DNA of 42,148 bases, from the NCBI GenBank assembly GCA_031267615.1, contig JAIRYM010000017.1, positions 1-42,148 of the forward strand. The letters run 5' to 3'. This document shows, in pieces, positions 32,887 to 40,083 of the stretch. Made by a program: the position numbers and the translations under genes. Each line of letters opens with the position of its first letter. Position 1 is the first letter of the stretch. Below the pieces are notes generated by a model that made no database searches, was not told the origin of the DNA, and saw nothing but the letters and a program-made list of their open reading frames with translations. The stretch comes from Dysgonamonadaceae bacterium (GTDB taxonomy: Bacteria; Bacteroidota; Bacteroidia; Bacteroidales; Azobacteroidaceae).

Positions 32887-32955
32887 GCGTGTGCATCTCA
32901 CACCTTCCAGAGTGTATGCCTAACACGTTCCAGAGTGTGTGCCTAACACCTCTTA
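32887..32955. repeat. Repeat array 3: 23-bp tandem units with small hairpins
   Basis: Three 23-bp units start at about 32888, 32911 and 32934; two share TTCCAGAGTGT(A/G)TGCCTAACAC almost exactly. On the minus strand each gives ACAC-TCTGGAAS-GTGT, a stem of 4 bp with an 8-base loop. The array fills the gap between the convergent ackA and surface-protein genes and touches the latter's stop codon. It may be a bidirectional terminator or a hairpin cluster downstream of a variable region. Confidence 0.75.
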
Positions 32956-34758
32956 CTCATTCACCACACAGCGCACCGCGAAGCCGTAGCTGCGACTGAG
33001 GTAGCTCTGGTAAGCTTCATCGCTGTCGAAGTGCAAGCACCAGGCGGTACTAGTACCGTCGGCAGAACTACTCCAGTAGTAGCCGTTGCTACCGGAATTA
33101 CCGGAACTGCTGACCGAAGCACCATTATTGGGGCGGAGACCGCCTGCGGGCGCAAAAAGGCTGGCGCCGGAGTCAGAAGCAGGATTGGTATACAGGACGC
33201 CGATGTAAGCAGCGTCTTTAGTATCCCTACTGACGGCGGAACTTGCTTGACCGCTTACAGAAGTCGCGATAGCGCAACGGTCAAAGTATCCGTCAGCGTA
33301 ATAACCCCAATAACGATGATTATTACCGTGTTGGTTGCGGGTTGCATCGTTGAAGGGCACTTCAAACAAACTCTGCATAAGTTCGGATCCACTGGCAGCC
33401 TGTAATAGGTGGCTATCGTTAATAGCGCCAACAGTAGGACGACGCCAACCCTTAGGACAGGTCTCGTGAGTGGCTCCAAGATCACTCCAGTAACCGGGTA
33501 AGTAGTTGTTTACCCAATAGGATACATAAGCAGAAGGATGGAAAGCAAAGGTTTCGTTTCCTGATATTCCTGCCCACTGAAAGAAAGCGCCAATCTGAGT
33601 AGGATAGTCAACAAACTTACCTTTGTAAGATCCATCTGTGGCTATACCTACGCCGGTAGCGGCAAAAGTTGTTGTTTCGTTTATGAGTTCATTGGTAAGG
33701 TTGTAAGGACTGAACTTGGCAGCAAGATTGCGCTCTGCATTGGTCATATCGCCGCCGGTAGCCTTGTCTTCTTTACGAAAAACATAGTCAGCAGAATGTC
33801 CCTGACGACAATAGATTGTATAAGGTGTATTGTTGACAGTCAGGATAACTTTAGCGTAACGCGGTTTTATTTTTGTGTCGTAGGAGTTGTCTGTCTGAGT
33901 GTTCTTACTCAAAGCGCCGATGCGGAACAGGATATGACCTGTTCTGCTGGCTATTTCTGTAACGCGAGCAGAAGGCAACTGAAATTCTTCAGCGTCGTCA
34001 GGATTGTCTGTCCAGAGGTTAGGGTCGTAACCGCCATTGCCGTCAAGAGTAAGCCACGAACCGGTAGTGCCGGAGTTTTCAATCGAAACAGACCAGGTAT
34101 CGGAAGAAGGATTAGAGACTTTAGAGGCGATAACACGCTCGCCGGTCTGGTCGTCCCGCCAGAAAGCACCTACCCATCTTTTTTTAGTCCATGTGTCGCC
34201 GCCCTTAGTTTCGGGAATAGTAGTGACAGGAGTACCAAATCTTACAGTACATCTAGTGCGGCTGCTTTCGCAGTAAAGACCATCAACATTGGAAATGTAA
34301 TAAGTGCCAGCAACAAGAATAAAAGACTTGGCAAGAGGCTCGCCGTCGGTGGCAACGGAGTAAAACCTGTATTGAGGGTAATCTCCTGCTGTTATATCAC
34401 CTTGTTTCGTGATGTCAAGCACCATAGATGTCTGCGACGGAGCAGGAAGGAGAGTATTACAGGGACAACTGGAAATCCAAGCCGCACCGCTCCAGGTCTC
34501 AATGCAATCTGTCGTAGTGTTAAAAATCTGCAAACCCTTTGCCTTGTTTGTTTTTTCGGTTTGAAATTGCACAGTTGCCTGAAGCGTCTCTCGCTGTTCT
34601 GTTGTCAGTTGCGGCAACCGCAAACCTCCGGAGGTGCTTACTAACTCAAGAATTGAAAACTCCTGCGGATCGCTGAGCGACCCAATAGTTACCTGCGCCT
34701 CAGCGCAACTTGCACTCAACATGAAGAGCGCCGTCATTGTTAAAAGAATCATTTTCAT
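32953..34758 (-). CDS. Large surface/secreted protein with FISUMP/C-lectin-like tail
   Basis: A 601-aa exported protein. The signal peptide (MKMILLTMTALFMLSASCAEA) is followed by an N-terminal module (VTIGSLSDPQEFSILELVST, GLRLPQLTTEQRE, LQIFNTTTDCIETWSGAAW) like those in Bacteroidetes surface and fimbria-associated proteins. The middle (residues 110-350) has beta-rich stretches. The last 200 residues carry WAGISGNE, CPKGWRRPTV and GLRPNNGAS, ending NGYYWSSSADG and YGFAVRCVVNE, the Fibrobacter-type paralogous (FISUMP/DUF1566-like) lectin fold. Such folds bind ligands and are common targets of diversity-generating retroelements. It may be co-transcribed with the family A gene upstream. Confidence 0.82.
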   Translation of the reverse strand: MKMILLTMTALFMLSASCAEAQVTIGSLSDPQEFSILELVSTSGGLRLPQLTTEQRETLQATVQFQTEKTNKAKGLQIFNTTTDCIETWSGAAWISSCPCNTLLPAPSQTSMVLDITKQGDITAGDYPQYRFYSVATDGEPLAKSFILVAGTYYISNVDGLYCESSRTRCTVRFGTPVTTIPETKGGDTWTKKRWVGAFWRDDQTGERVIASKVSNPSSDTWSVSIENSGTTGSWLTLDGNGGYDPNLWTDNPDDAEEFQLPSARVTEIASRTGHILFRIGALSKNTQTDNSYDTKIKPRYAKVILTVNNTPYTIYCRQGHSADYVFRKEDKATGGDMTNAERNLAAKFSPYNLTNELINETTTFAATGVGIATDGSYKGKFVDYPTQIGAFFQWAGISGNETFAFHPSAYVSYWVNNYLPGYWSDLGATHETCPKGWRRPTVGAINDSHLLQAASGSELMQSLFEVPFNDATRNQHGNNHRYWGYYADGYFDRCAIATSVSGQASSAVSRDTKDAAYIGVLYTNPASDSGASLFAPAGGLRPNNGASVSSSGNSGSNGYYWSSSADGTSTAWCLHFDSDEAYQSYLSRSYGFAVRCVVNE

Positions 34759-34811
34759 TGTCTTATAAAATTTAGAAGTGAATATTTAATAGTTTTTTTA
34801 TGAAAACCAGA

Positions 34812-34881
34812 CTCTGCAAGGCATCGCAAATTGTTTTTAACATTCACTTTAAAAGATTCTTTCGTGCGATACCTTGCAGAG
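34812..34881. repeat. 17-bp inverted repeat with 36-base loop
   Basis: Left arm CTCTGCAAGGCATCGCA (34812-34828) and right arm TGCGATACCTTGCAGAG (34865-34881) pair at 16 of 17 positions. The element lies in the 157-bp gap between family A copy 2 and the surface-protein gene. On the transcript it would form a strong stem-loop without a T run after it, so it is not a clear terminator. It could protect or attenuate the mRNA, or be a small mobile-element remnant. Confidence 0.85.
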
Positions 34882-34915
34882 CCGGCTGTCATACTGTTTT
34901 GTTTGTTAACTGTTC

Positions 34916-35596
34916 CTACGGAATGATCACGCTTTGAATTTCTCCAAAAGGACCTTTCTGTCCGCGGGTGTTTTCCCAGCGTGCGGCGAACCACAGTTTT
35001 TTACCGCGGTCTTCGTCTGAAAACGTCAGCTTGAGCGGCGTGTGAGTATCGAAATCGGAGCGTGTCAGGTCTTTCAGCACAGGAATGGCGTCGCTGATTG
35101 TCGATATGACCTCTATGCCGTGCTGACCTTCGGGTTTGGATCTCGAGTTTTCCGATGCGCCATAGTGGAAACCGACGGTACGGGCTTCGTCGGCGCGCGC
35201 CCTGATGAAAGGTGCGTGTTCGGCGACCGGAGACGGGCTGTGTCCGCCTGATGAATGTTTCGGAAATCCCATTTTTTCGAGGTCGCCGTCGGTAATTACC
35301 GGGTTTTCCCGAACAAAATTGTAGAGTTTCCTGACTAAGGGGATAAACTCTTCTTCCGCAGCGTTGAGGTCGTCGAGAGCGACGGGCGTACGGGTCGAGA
35401 TGTCGTTCCACACGTCGAACGCGGTGCAAAAAATGGTGCATTGCGGCGTGTAAACGGTGTCATACCAGTCGCCGGGAGGCGTTTTGGCGCTCAGCCCTGC
35501 CTTGATACGAAGATCGCCGATCAGGATTGTGAAGATTAATACTGCCAACTTGTGGCGAAGTTCGTGCCCGTAGGGCAACCAATCATGTGTTGTCAT
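34916..35596 (-). CDS. Family A protein (RWENTRGxKGP type), copy 2
   Basis: A 226-aa predicted soluble protein, paralogous to the one at 24592-25266. Shared layout: helical N-terminal region, then ITDGDLEKMGFP (like VTDNNRKTLGLP in copy 1), a proline-rich linker (HSPSPVAE), HGIEVIST, FDTHTPLKLTF, and the tail AARWENTRGQKGPFGEIQSV. There is no signal peptide. The function is unknown. The start ATG (35594-35596) overlaps by 3 bases the end of a repeat-encoded frame, and thirteen 21-bp repeats lie upstream inside the predicted leader. Confidence 0.8.
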   Translation of the reverse strand: MTTHDWLPYGHELRHKLAVLIFTILIGDLRIKAGLSAKTPPGDWYDTVYTPQCTIFCTAFDVWNDISTRTPVALDDLNAAEEEFIPLVRKLYNFVRENPVITDGDLEKMGFPKHSSGGHSPSPVAEHAPFIRARADEARTVGFHYGASENSRSKPEGQHGIEVISTISDAIPVLKDLTRSDFDTHTPLKLTFSDEDRGKKLWFAARWENTRGQKGPFGEIQSVIIP

Positions 35597-36105
35597 ACAA
35601 TAAAAATTAAATTGTTTGTAAATAATGATTTTTTATATCCAAATGTGATTTGGCTTGAGATGAAAGGGATTCGGCTTGACCCGAAATAGATTTGGCTTGA
35701 GCCGAAAGCAATTTGGCTTGAGCCGAAAGTGATTTGGCTTGAGCCGAAAGTGATTTGGCTTGAGCCGAAAGCAATTTGGCTTGACCCGAAAATGGTTTGG
35801 CTTGAGCCGAAAACGATTTGGCTTGACCCAAAAGCAATTTGGCTTGACCCGAAAACATTTTGGCTTGAGCCGAAAATGGTTTGGCTTGAGCCGAAAACGA
35901 TTTGGCTTGAGCCGAAAACATTGCAGGAAGCCCCGAAGAAAAAGGAAATGCCCCCAAATAATTTTGGGATGAATGAAAAACTTTTCCATTCATCCCAAAA
36001 CAAAGATAAACCGCCCGAAAAAATTTTCGGTCTGTTTAATACAGAATTTATAAATAGATTGTCGGTTACTGGTTTTAGGGGGGGGCGTGTGGCATAAACT
36101 GACAC
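35593..36105 (-). CDS. Possible leader ORF across repeat array 2 (170 aa)
   Basis: The frame runs from a GTG (36103-36105) through array 2 and ends in an ATGA overlap with the family A start. Its body is a heptapeptide repeat, FGSSQIV/FGSSQTI/FGSSQIA. All three minus-strand frames and a plus-strand frame across the array are open because the repeat is 21 bp, so openness is weak evidence. An ATG at 36113-36115 would enter this frame only if the C8 tract at 36078-36085 lost one base. Real translation is uncertain. Confidence 0.25.
   Translation of the reverse strand: MSVYATRPPLKPVTDNLFINSVLNRPKIFSGGLSLFWDEWKSFSFIPKLFGGISFFFGASCNVFGSSQIVFGSSQTIFGSSQNVFGSSQIAFGSSQIVFGSSQTIFGSSQIAFGSSQITFGSSQITFGSSQIAFGSSQIYFGSSRIPFISSQITFGYKKSLFTNNLIFIV
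35649..35921. repeat. Repeat array 2: thirteen 21-bp tandem units
   Basis: Units start every 21 bp from 35649 to 35901. The core is TTTGGCTTGAGCCGAAA, a dyad around GGCT-TG-AGCC; some copies have ACCC in place of AGCC. The last four bases vary but recur: GCAA three times, GTGA, ATGG, ACGA and ACAT twice each, with ATGG-ACGA recurring as a pair, which suggests growth by block duplication. There are no spacers. It shares no obvious sequence with array 1 despite the same period and position. Confidence 0.96.
35962..36000. repeat. 14-bp perfect inverted repeat upstream of array 2
   Basis: TTTTGGGATGAATG (35962-35975) pairs perfectly with CATTCATCCCAAAA (35987-36000) across an 11-base loop that itself has AAAA/TTTT. 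In the leader transcript it would form a stable hairpin just before the 21-nt repeats. No run of T follows immediately on the minus strand after the stem except the AAAA/TTTT arms themselves, so terminator function is uncertain. Confidence 0.85.
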
Positions 36106-36182
36106 ATTTTTTCATGCGTCAATTGCGAATTTTTGATGTAAAAATGTTCGTTTGCCATTTTATTTTTTCGTTTTTACGGCAG

Positions 36183-36190
36183 CAAAGGTA
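36183..36190 (-). promoter_or_regulatory. Promoter of array 2 and family A copy 2 (TTTTG-N19-TACCTTTG)
   Basis: TACCTTTG on the minus strand with TTTTG 19 bases upstream. It is beyond the array and hairpin, so a leader of about 580 nt would precede the family A start. This repeats the arrangement seen at 25591-25598. Confidence 0.75.
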
Positions 36191-36304
36191 AAACATTATT
36201 TTGAAACGGCAAAATTATTTTGAGTTTTTATTGTGTTTTCAATCCGATTAATAATTTTTGTGCATATAATACAGCAAAATTATTCGAGAATCATATTTTT
36301 TTTA

Positions 36305-36312
36305 TAGTTTTG
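36305..36312 (+). promoter_or_regulatory. -7 element of ppdK (TAGTTTTG)
   Basis: TAGTTTTG matches TAnnTTTG and lies 55 bases before the ppdK ATG. The stretch 36191-36304 holds nothing else recognisable. Confidence 0.55.
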
Positions 36313-36367
36313 CAAACTTTTTCAAATGTAAAAATATCAAAACGAGCAAATCAAAATCGAAAAATCT

Positions 36368-39085
36368 ATGGACAAAAAAAGAGTTTATCTCTTCGGTAAT
36401 GGCGCTGCCGAAGGACGTGCAGACATGAAAAACCTCCTCGGAGGTAAAGGCGCTAACTTAGCTGAAATGAACCTTATAGGCGTTCCTGTGCCTCCAGGTT
36501 TCACTATCACAACTGAAGTTTGCGCAGAATATACACAACAGGGAAAAGATACAGCTGTATCCCTGATTACAAAAGAAGTTGAAACCGCTATGCAGCAGGT
36601 AGAAAAACTTACCGGCACAAAATTCGGCGACAAAGAAAATCCCTGCCTCGTCTCTGTCCGCTCAGGCGCTCGCGTTTCGATGCCGGGTATGATGGACACC
36701 GTGCTTAACCTCGGTATGAACGACAGCGCAGTGGAAGCAGTCGCCAAAAAATCGGGCAACGCTCGCTTCGCCTGGGACTCCTACCGCCGCTTCGTGCAAA
36801 TGTATGGCGATGTAGTTCTCGGTATGAAACCGACTTCCAAAACGGAAATCGACCCGTTTGAAAAAATTATGGAAGAAGTTAAAGAAGCCAAAGGTGTGAA
36901 ACTTGACACCGAACTCGGAGTTGAAGATCTTCAAAAATTGGTAAAAGAATTTAAAGCAGCAGTCAAAACACAGACCGGCAAAGATTTTCCCGATAGCCCT
37001 TGGGAACAACTTTGGGGCGCCGTTTGCGCAGTGTTCGATTCCTGGATGAACGAACGTGCAATCCTCTATCGTCAAATGTACCGCATCCCCGAAGAATGGG
37101 GAACTGCCGTCAATGTTCAGGCGATGGTATTCGGCAATATGGGAAACAATTCCGCTACCGGTGTTGCTTTCAGCCGCGACGCTGCTACAGGCGAAGACAT
37201 CTTCAATGGTGAATACCTCATCAATGCACAGGGAGAAGATGTGGTTGCCGGTATCCGCACTCCGCAGCAAATCACCCTCGAAGGCTCGAAACGATGGGCA
37301 GCACAACAGGGAAAGACAGAAGAAGAACGTAAATCGAAATATCCTTCACTCGAAGAATCAATGCCCGAATGTGCAAAGCAACTGATTGAAATTCAACAAA
37401 AGCTCGAAGACCATGCCCGCGATATGCAGGACATCGAATTTACCATTCAAGACGGCAAGCTCTGGCTGCTGCAAACCCGCAACGGCAAACGCACCGGCGC
37501 AGCAATGGTTAGAATCGCAATGGAAATGCTCGCACAAGGCGTAATTGACGAAAAAACAACCCTCCTCCGTCAGGAACCCGAAAAACTCGACGAACTACTG
37601 CACCCCATCTTCAAAAAAACAGCACTCGCACAGGCAAAACCGCTCACAAAGGGACTTCCCGCATCTCCGGGCGCAGCGACTGGCAAAGTAGTGTTTCACG
37701 CCGACGACGCAGAAGAATGGGTAAAACGAGGAGAAAAAGTAGTTCTTTGTCGCATTGAAACTTCGCCCGAAGACCTTCGCGGCATGGCTGTTGCAGAAGG
37801 AATTATGACCGCTCGTGGCGGTATGACGTCTCACGCTGCGGTTGTGGCTCGCGGTATGGGGAAATGTTGCGTATCAGCTGCTAACGGTATTCATATAGAT
37901 TATAAAAAGAAAACCCTTGCAGTGGACAATCAACTGCTCAACGAAGGCGACTGGATTTCGCTCAATGGCTCAACCGGACTTGTTTATGCAGGAAAAATCG
38001 AAACGCAGGAACCCGAGCTCAGTGGCGATTTCAACGCATTGATGAAACTTGCCGACAAACATGCCCGTCTAAAAGTTCGCACCAATGCCGATACGCCGAA
38101 AGACGCATCGGTAGCCCGCTCATTCGGAGCACAGGGTATCGGACTTTGCCGCACCGAACACATGTTTTTTGAAGGCGACAAAATCATCTCTATGCGTGAA
38201 ATGATTCTGGCGAAAGACGAAGCCGGACGCCGCAAGGCGCTTGCCAAACTTCTTCCGTTGCAACGCGCCGATTTCTACGGTATCTTCGAAGCAATGAAAG
38301 GACTGCCCGTAACAGTGCGCCTGCTCGATCCGCCTCTTCACGAATTTGTTCCCCACGACGAAAAAGGTCAGGAAGAAATGGCGAAAGTGATGGGCGTTCC
38401 CTATGAAGAAATTCACGTCCGTGTAGAAAGTTTGCTCGAACAGAACCCGATGCTTGGGCTTCGTGGTTGTCGTCTCGGAAACCTTTATCCCGAAATCACC
38501 GAAATGCAAACCCGCGCTATTATCGAGGCTGCGTTAGACCTGAGCGCAAAAGGCGTTGAGGTGTATCCAGAAATTATGGTTCCGCTCACAAGTATTCTTC
38601 ACGAGTTTGAAGCCCAGAAAAAAATCATCGACCAGACAGCACAGACAGTTTTTGCAGAACGCGGCAAGAAAATAGACTTCAAAGTCGGCACGATGATTGA
38701 AATCCCGCGTGCAGCGCTTACCGCTCACCGTATTGCCGAGGCAGCCGAGTTTTTCTCGTTTGGTACCAACGACTTGACGCAGATGACATTCGGTTTCAGC
38801 CGCGACGACGTTGCCAAGTTCCTTCCGATGTATATTGACAAGCACATCTTGAAAGAAGACCCGTTTGCAGTTCTCGATCAGAAAGGCGTGGGACAACTCG
38901 TTCAAATGGCAACCCAGAAAGGACGCGAAGTTCGTGACAACCTCAAATGCGGCATCTGCGGCGAACACGGCGGCGAACCTTCGTCGGTCAAGTTCTGCCA
39001 CCGCGTAGGTCTTGATTACGTAAGTTGCTCGCCTTTCCGCGTGCCTATCGCACGGCTTGCTGCAGCGCAGGCGGCAGTGGAATAA
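36368..39085 (+). CDS. ppdK: Pyruvate, phosphate dikinase
   Basis: A 905-aa enzyme interconverting pyruvate, ATP and phosphate with PEP, AMP and pyrophosphate. The N-terminal ATP-grasp part starts VYLFGNGAAEGRADMKNLLG and includes SVRSGARVSMPGMMDTVLNL; the phospho-carrier His489 is in GGMTSHAAVVARGMGKCC; the C-terminal PEP-binding barrel has GLCRTEHMFF, LRGCRLGNLYPEI and KCGICGEHGGEP near the end. Length is normal. In anaerobic Bacteroidetes it serves glycolysis or gluconeogenesis with pyrophosphate. Codons are richer in G and C than in most neighbours, as expected for a highly expressed gene. Confidence 0.97.
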   Translation: MDKKRVYLFGNGAAEGRADMKNLLGGKGANLAEMNLIGVPVPPGFTITTEVCAEYTQQGKDTAVSLITKEVETAMQQVEKLTGTKFGDKENPCLVSVRSGARVSMPGMMDTVLNLGMNDSAVEAVAKKSGNARFAWDSYRRFVQMYGDVVLGMKPTSKTEIDPFEKIMEEVKEAKGVKLDTELGVEDLQKLVKEFKAAVKTQTGKDFPDSPWEQLWGAVCAVFDSWMNERAILYRQMYRIPEEWGTAVNVQAMVFGNMGNNSATGVAFSRDAATGEDIFNGEYLINAQGEDVVAGIRTPQQITLEGSKRWAAQQGKTEEERKSKYPSLEESMPECAKQLIEIQQKLEDHARDMQDIEFTIQDGKLWLLQTRNGKRTGAAMVRIAMEMLAQGVIDEKTTLLRQEPEKLDELLHPIFKKTALAQAKPLTKGLPASPGAATGKVVFHADDAEEWVKRGEKVVLCRIETSPEDLRGMAVAEGIMTARGGMTSHAAVVARGMGKCCVSAANGIHIDYKKKTLAVDNQLLNEGDWISLNGSTGLVYAGKIETQEPELSGDFNALMKLADKHARLKVRTNADTPKDASVARSFGAQGIGLCRTEHMFFEGDKIISMREMILAKDEAGRRKALAKLLPLQRADFYGIFEAMKGLPVTVRLLDPPLHEFVPHDEKGQEEMAKVMGVPYEEIHVRVESLLEQNPMLGLRGCRLGNLYPEITEMQTRAIIEAALDLSAKGVEVYPEIMVPLTSILHEFEAQKKIIDQTAQTVFAERGKKIDFKVGTMIEIPRAALTAHRIAEAAEFFSFGTNDLTQMTFGFSRDDVAKFLPMYIDKHILKEDPFAVLDQKGVGQLVQMATQKGREVRDNLKCGICGEHGGEPSSVKFCHRVGLDYVSCSPFRVPIARLAAAQAAVE

Positions 39086-39109
39086 TAAACATCTTATTAT
39101 TGTTATAAA

Positions 39110-40027
39110 ATGAAAATTCTTATTGCAACCGAAAAGCCATTTGCAGCAGATGCTTCAAGTAAAATTAGACAAATGATTGAATCAGCAGGATATACTGTTG
39201 CGTTGCTTGAAAAATATACCGAAAAGCAGCGATTGCTCACGGCTGTTGCCGATGTTGACGCAATCATTATCCGAAGCGATATTATTGACAAAGAAGTGAT
39301 TGCAGCAGCAAAGAATCTGAAAATAGTTGTACGTGCGGGTGCAGGTTACGATAACGTCGATTTGACAGCAGCCACAGCAGCAAAAGTAGTAGTTATGAAT
39401 ACTCCCGGACAAAATTCCAATGCAGTAGCTGAACTTGCTCTCGGAATGATAGTTTACGCCGCCCGCAATTTCTACGACGGAAGTTCAGGAACAGAACTGA
39501 AGGGCAAACGGCTTGGCATTCACGCTTACGGCAATGTTGGACGCAACGTTGCCCGAATCGCCAAAGGTTTCGAAATGGAAATATATGCCTACGATGCTTT
39601 CTGTCCATCGGAAATTATTGAGAAAGACGGCGTTCGGTCACTTGCATCAGCGGAAGAACTCTACCGTACCTGTCAATATGTTTCATTACACATTCCTGCA
39701 ACTGCTGAAACTAAAAATTCTATCAATCGCACTCTTCTCGAAAAACTTCCTGCACGGGCAGCGCTTATTAACACAGCCCGAAAGGAAGTTATCAATGAAG
39801 CCGAACTTGAACAGTTTATGGAAGAGCGTCAAGATTTTAAGTATTTGACAGATATTGCTCCAAACAATGATATGTTATTGAAAGAAAAGTTTCCTAAATG
39901 CTATTTCGCCACGCCTAAAAAGATAGGAGCACAAACTGCTGAAGCGAATAACAATGCAGGAATAGCGGCTGCAAGCCAAATTGTGGATTTTTTCAAGACT
40001 GGCAATAGAAAGTTTCAGGTAAACTGA
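39110..40027 (+). CDS. D-3-phosphoglycerate dehydrogenase-like (SerA-like)
   Basis: A 305-aa D-2-hydroxyacid dehydrogenase closely resembling Bacteroides SerA as I remember it. Substrate-domain VVRAGAGYDNVDL is at 73-85, NAD-binding GIHAYGNVGRNVARI at 136-150, catalytic Arg224 in NTARKEVIN. The usual catalytic His region reads ATPKKIGAQTAEAN (267-280), with Lys where TPHIG normally has His, and the usual DVFxxEP glutamate is replaced by TDIAPNN; I recall the same in Bacteroides homologs. Presumed first step of serine synthesis. It follows ppdK by 24 bp, probably co-transcribed; serC is not adjacent. Confidence 0.85.
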   Translation: MKILIATEKPFAADASSKIRQMIESAGYTVALLEKYTEKQRLLTAVADVDAIIIRSDIIDKEVIAAAKNLKIVVRAGAGYDNVDLTAATAAKVVVMNTPGQNSNAVAELALGMIVYAARNFYDGSSGTELKGKRLGIHAYGNVGRNVARIAKGFEMEIYAYDAFCPSEIIEKDGVRSLASAEELYRTCQYVSLHIPATAETKNSINRTLLEKLPARAALINTARKEVINEAELEQFMEERQDFKYLTDIAPNNDMLLKEKFPKCYFATPKKIGAQTAEANNNAGIAAASQIVDFFKTGNRKFQVN

Positions 40028-40044
40028 TTGATTGTTTGTTCATA

Positions 40045-40083
40045 CAAAGAAAGTGAAATTGTTTTACAGTTTCACTTTCTTTG
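40045..40083. terminator. Bidirectional terminator hairpin
   Basis: A perfect 14-bp inverted repeat, CAAAGAAAGTGAAA (40045-40058) and TTTCACTTTCTTTG (40070-40083), with an 11-base loop. It lies between the convergent serA-like and GHL10 genes and includes the last codons and stop of the latter. Arms rich in A on one side and T on the other give U-rich RNA ends in both directions. Confidence 0.75.

Noticed and set aside
33796-34644. Long plus-strand frame (282 codons) opposite the surface protein
   Set aside because: The minus strand encodes a coherent exported protein with signal peptide and known C-terminal motifs; the plus-strand peptide resembles nothing.
34812-34881. Invertible promoter flanked by inverted repeats
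   Set aside because: The segment between the arms is only 36 bases and contains no recognisable -7 element in either direction; known Bacteroidetes invertible promoters are much longer.
35649-35921. Array 2 as CRISPR or as a gene on the plus strand
   Set aside because: Units are contiguous with no spacers. The plus-strand frame is open only because the 21-bp period lacks stops in several frames.
39081-39101. Hairpin AATAATAA/TTATTATT between ppdK and the serA-like gene as terminator
   Set aside because: The stem is purely A-T and overlaps the ppdK stop; the 24-bp gap suggests co-transcription instead.
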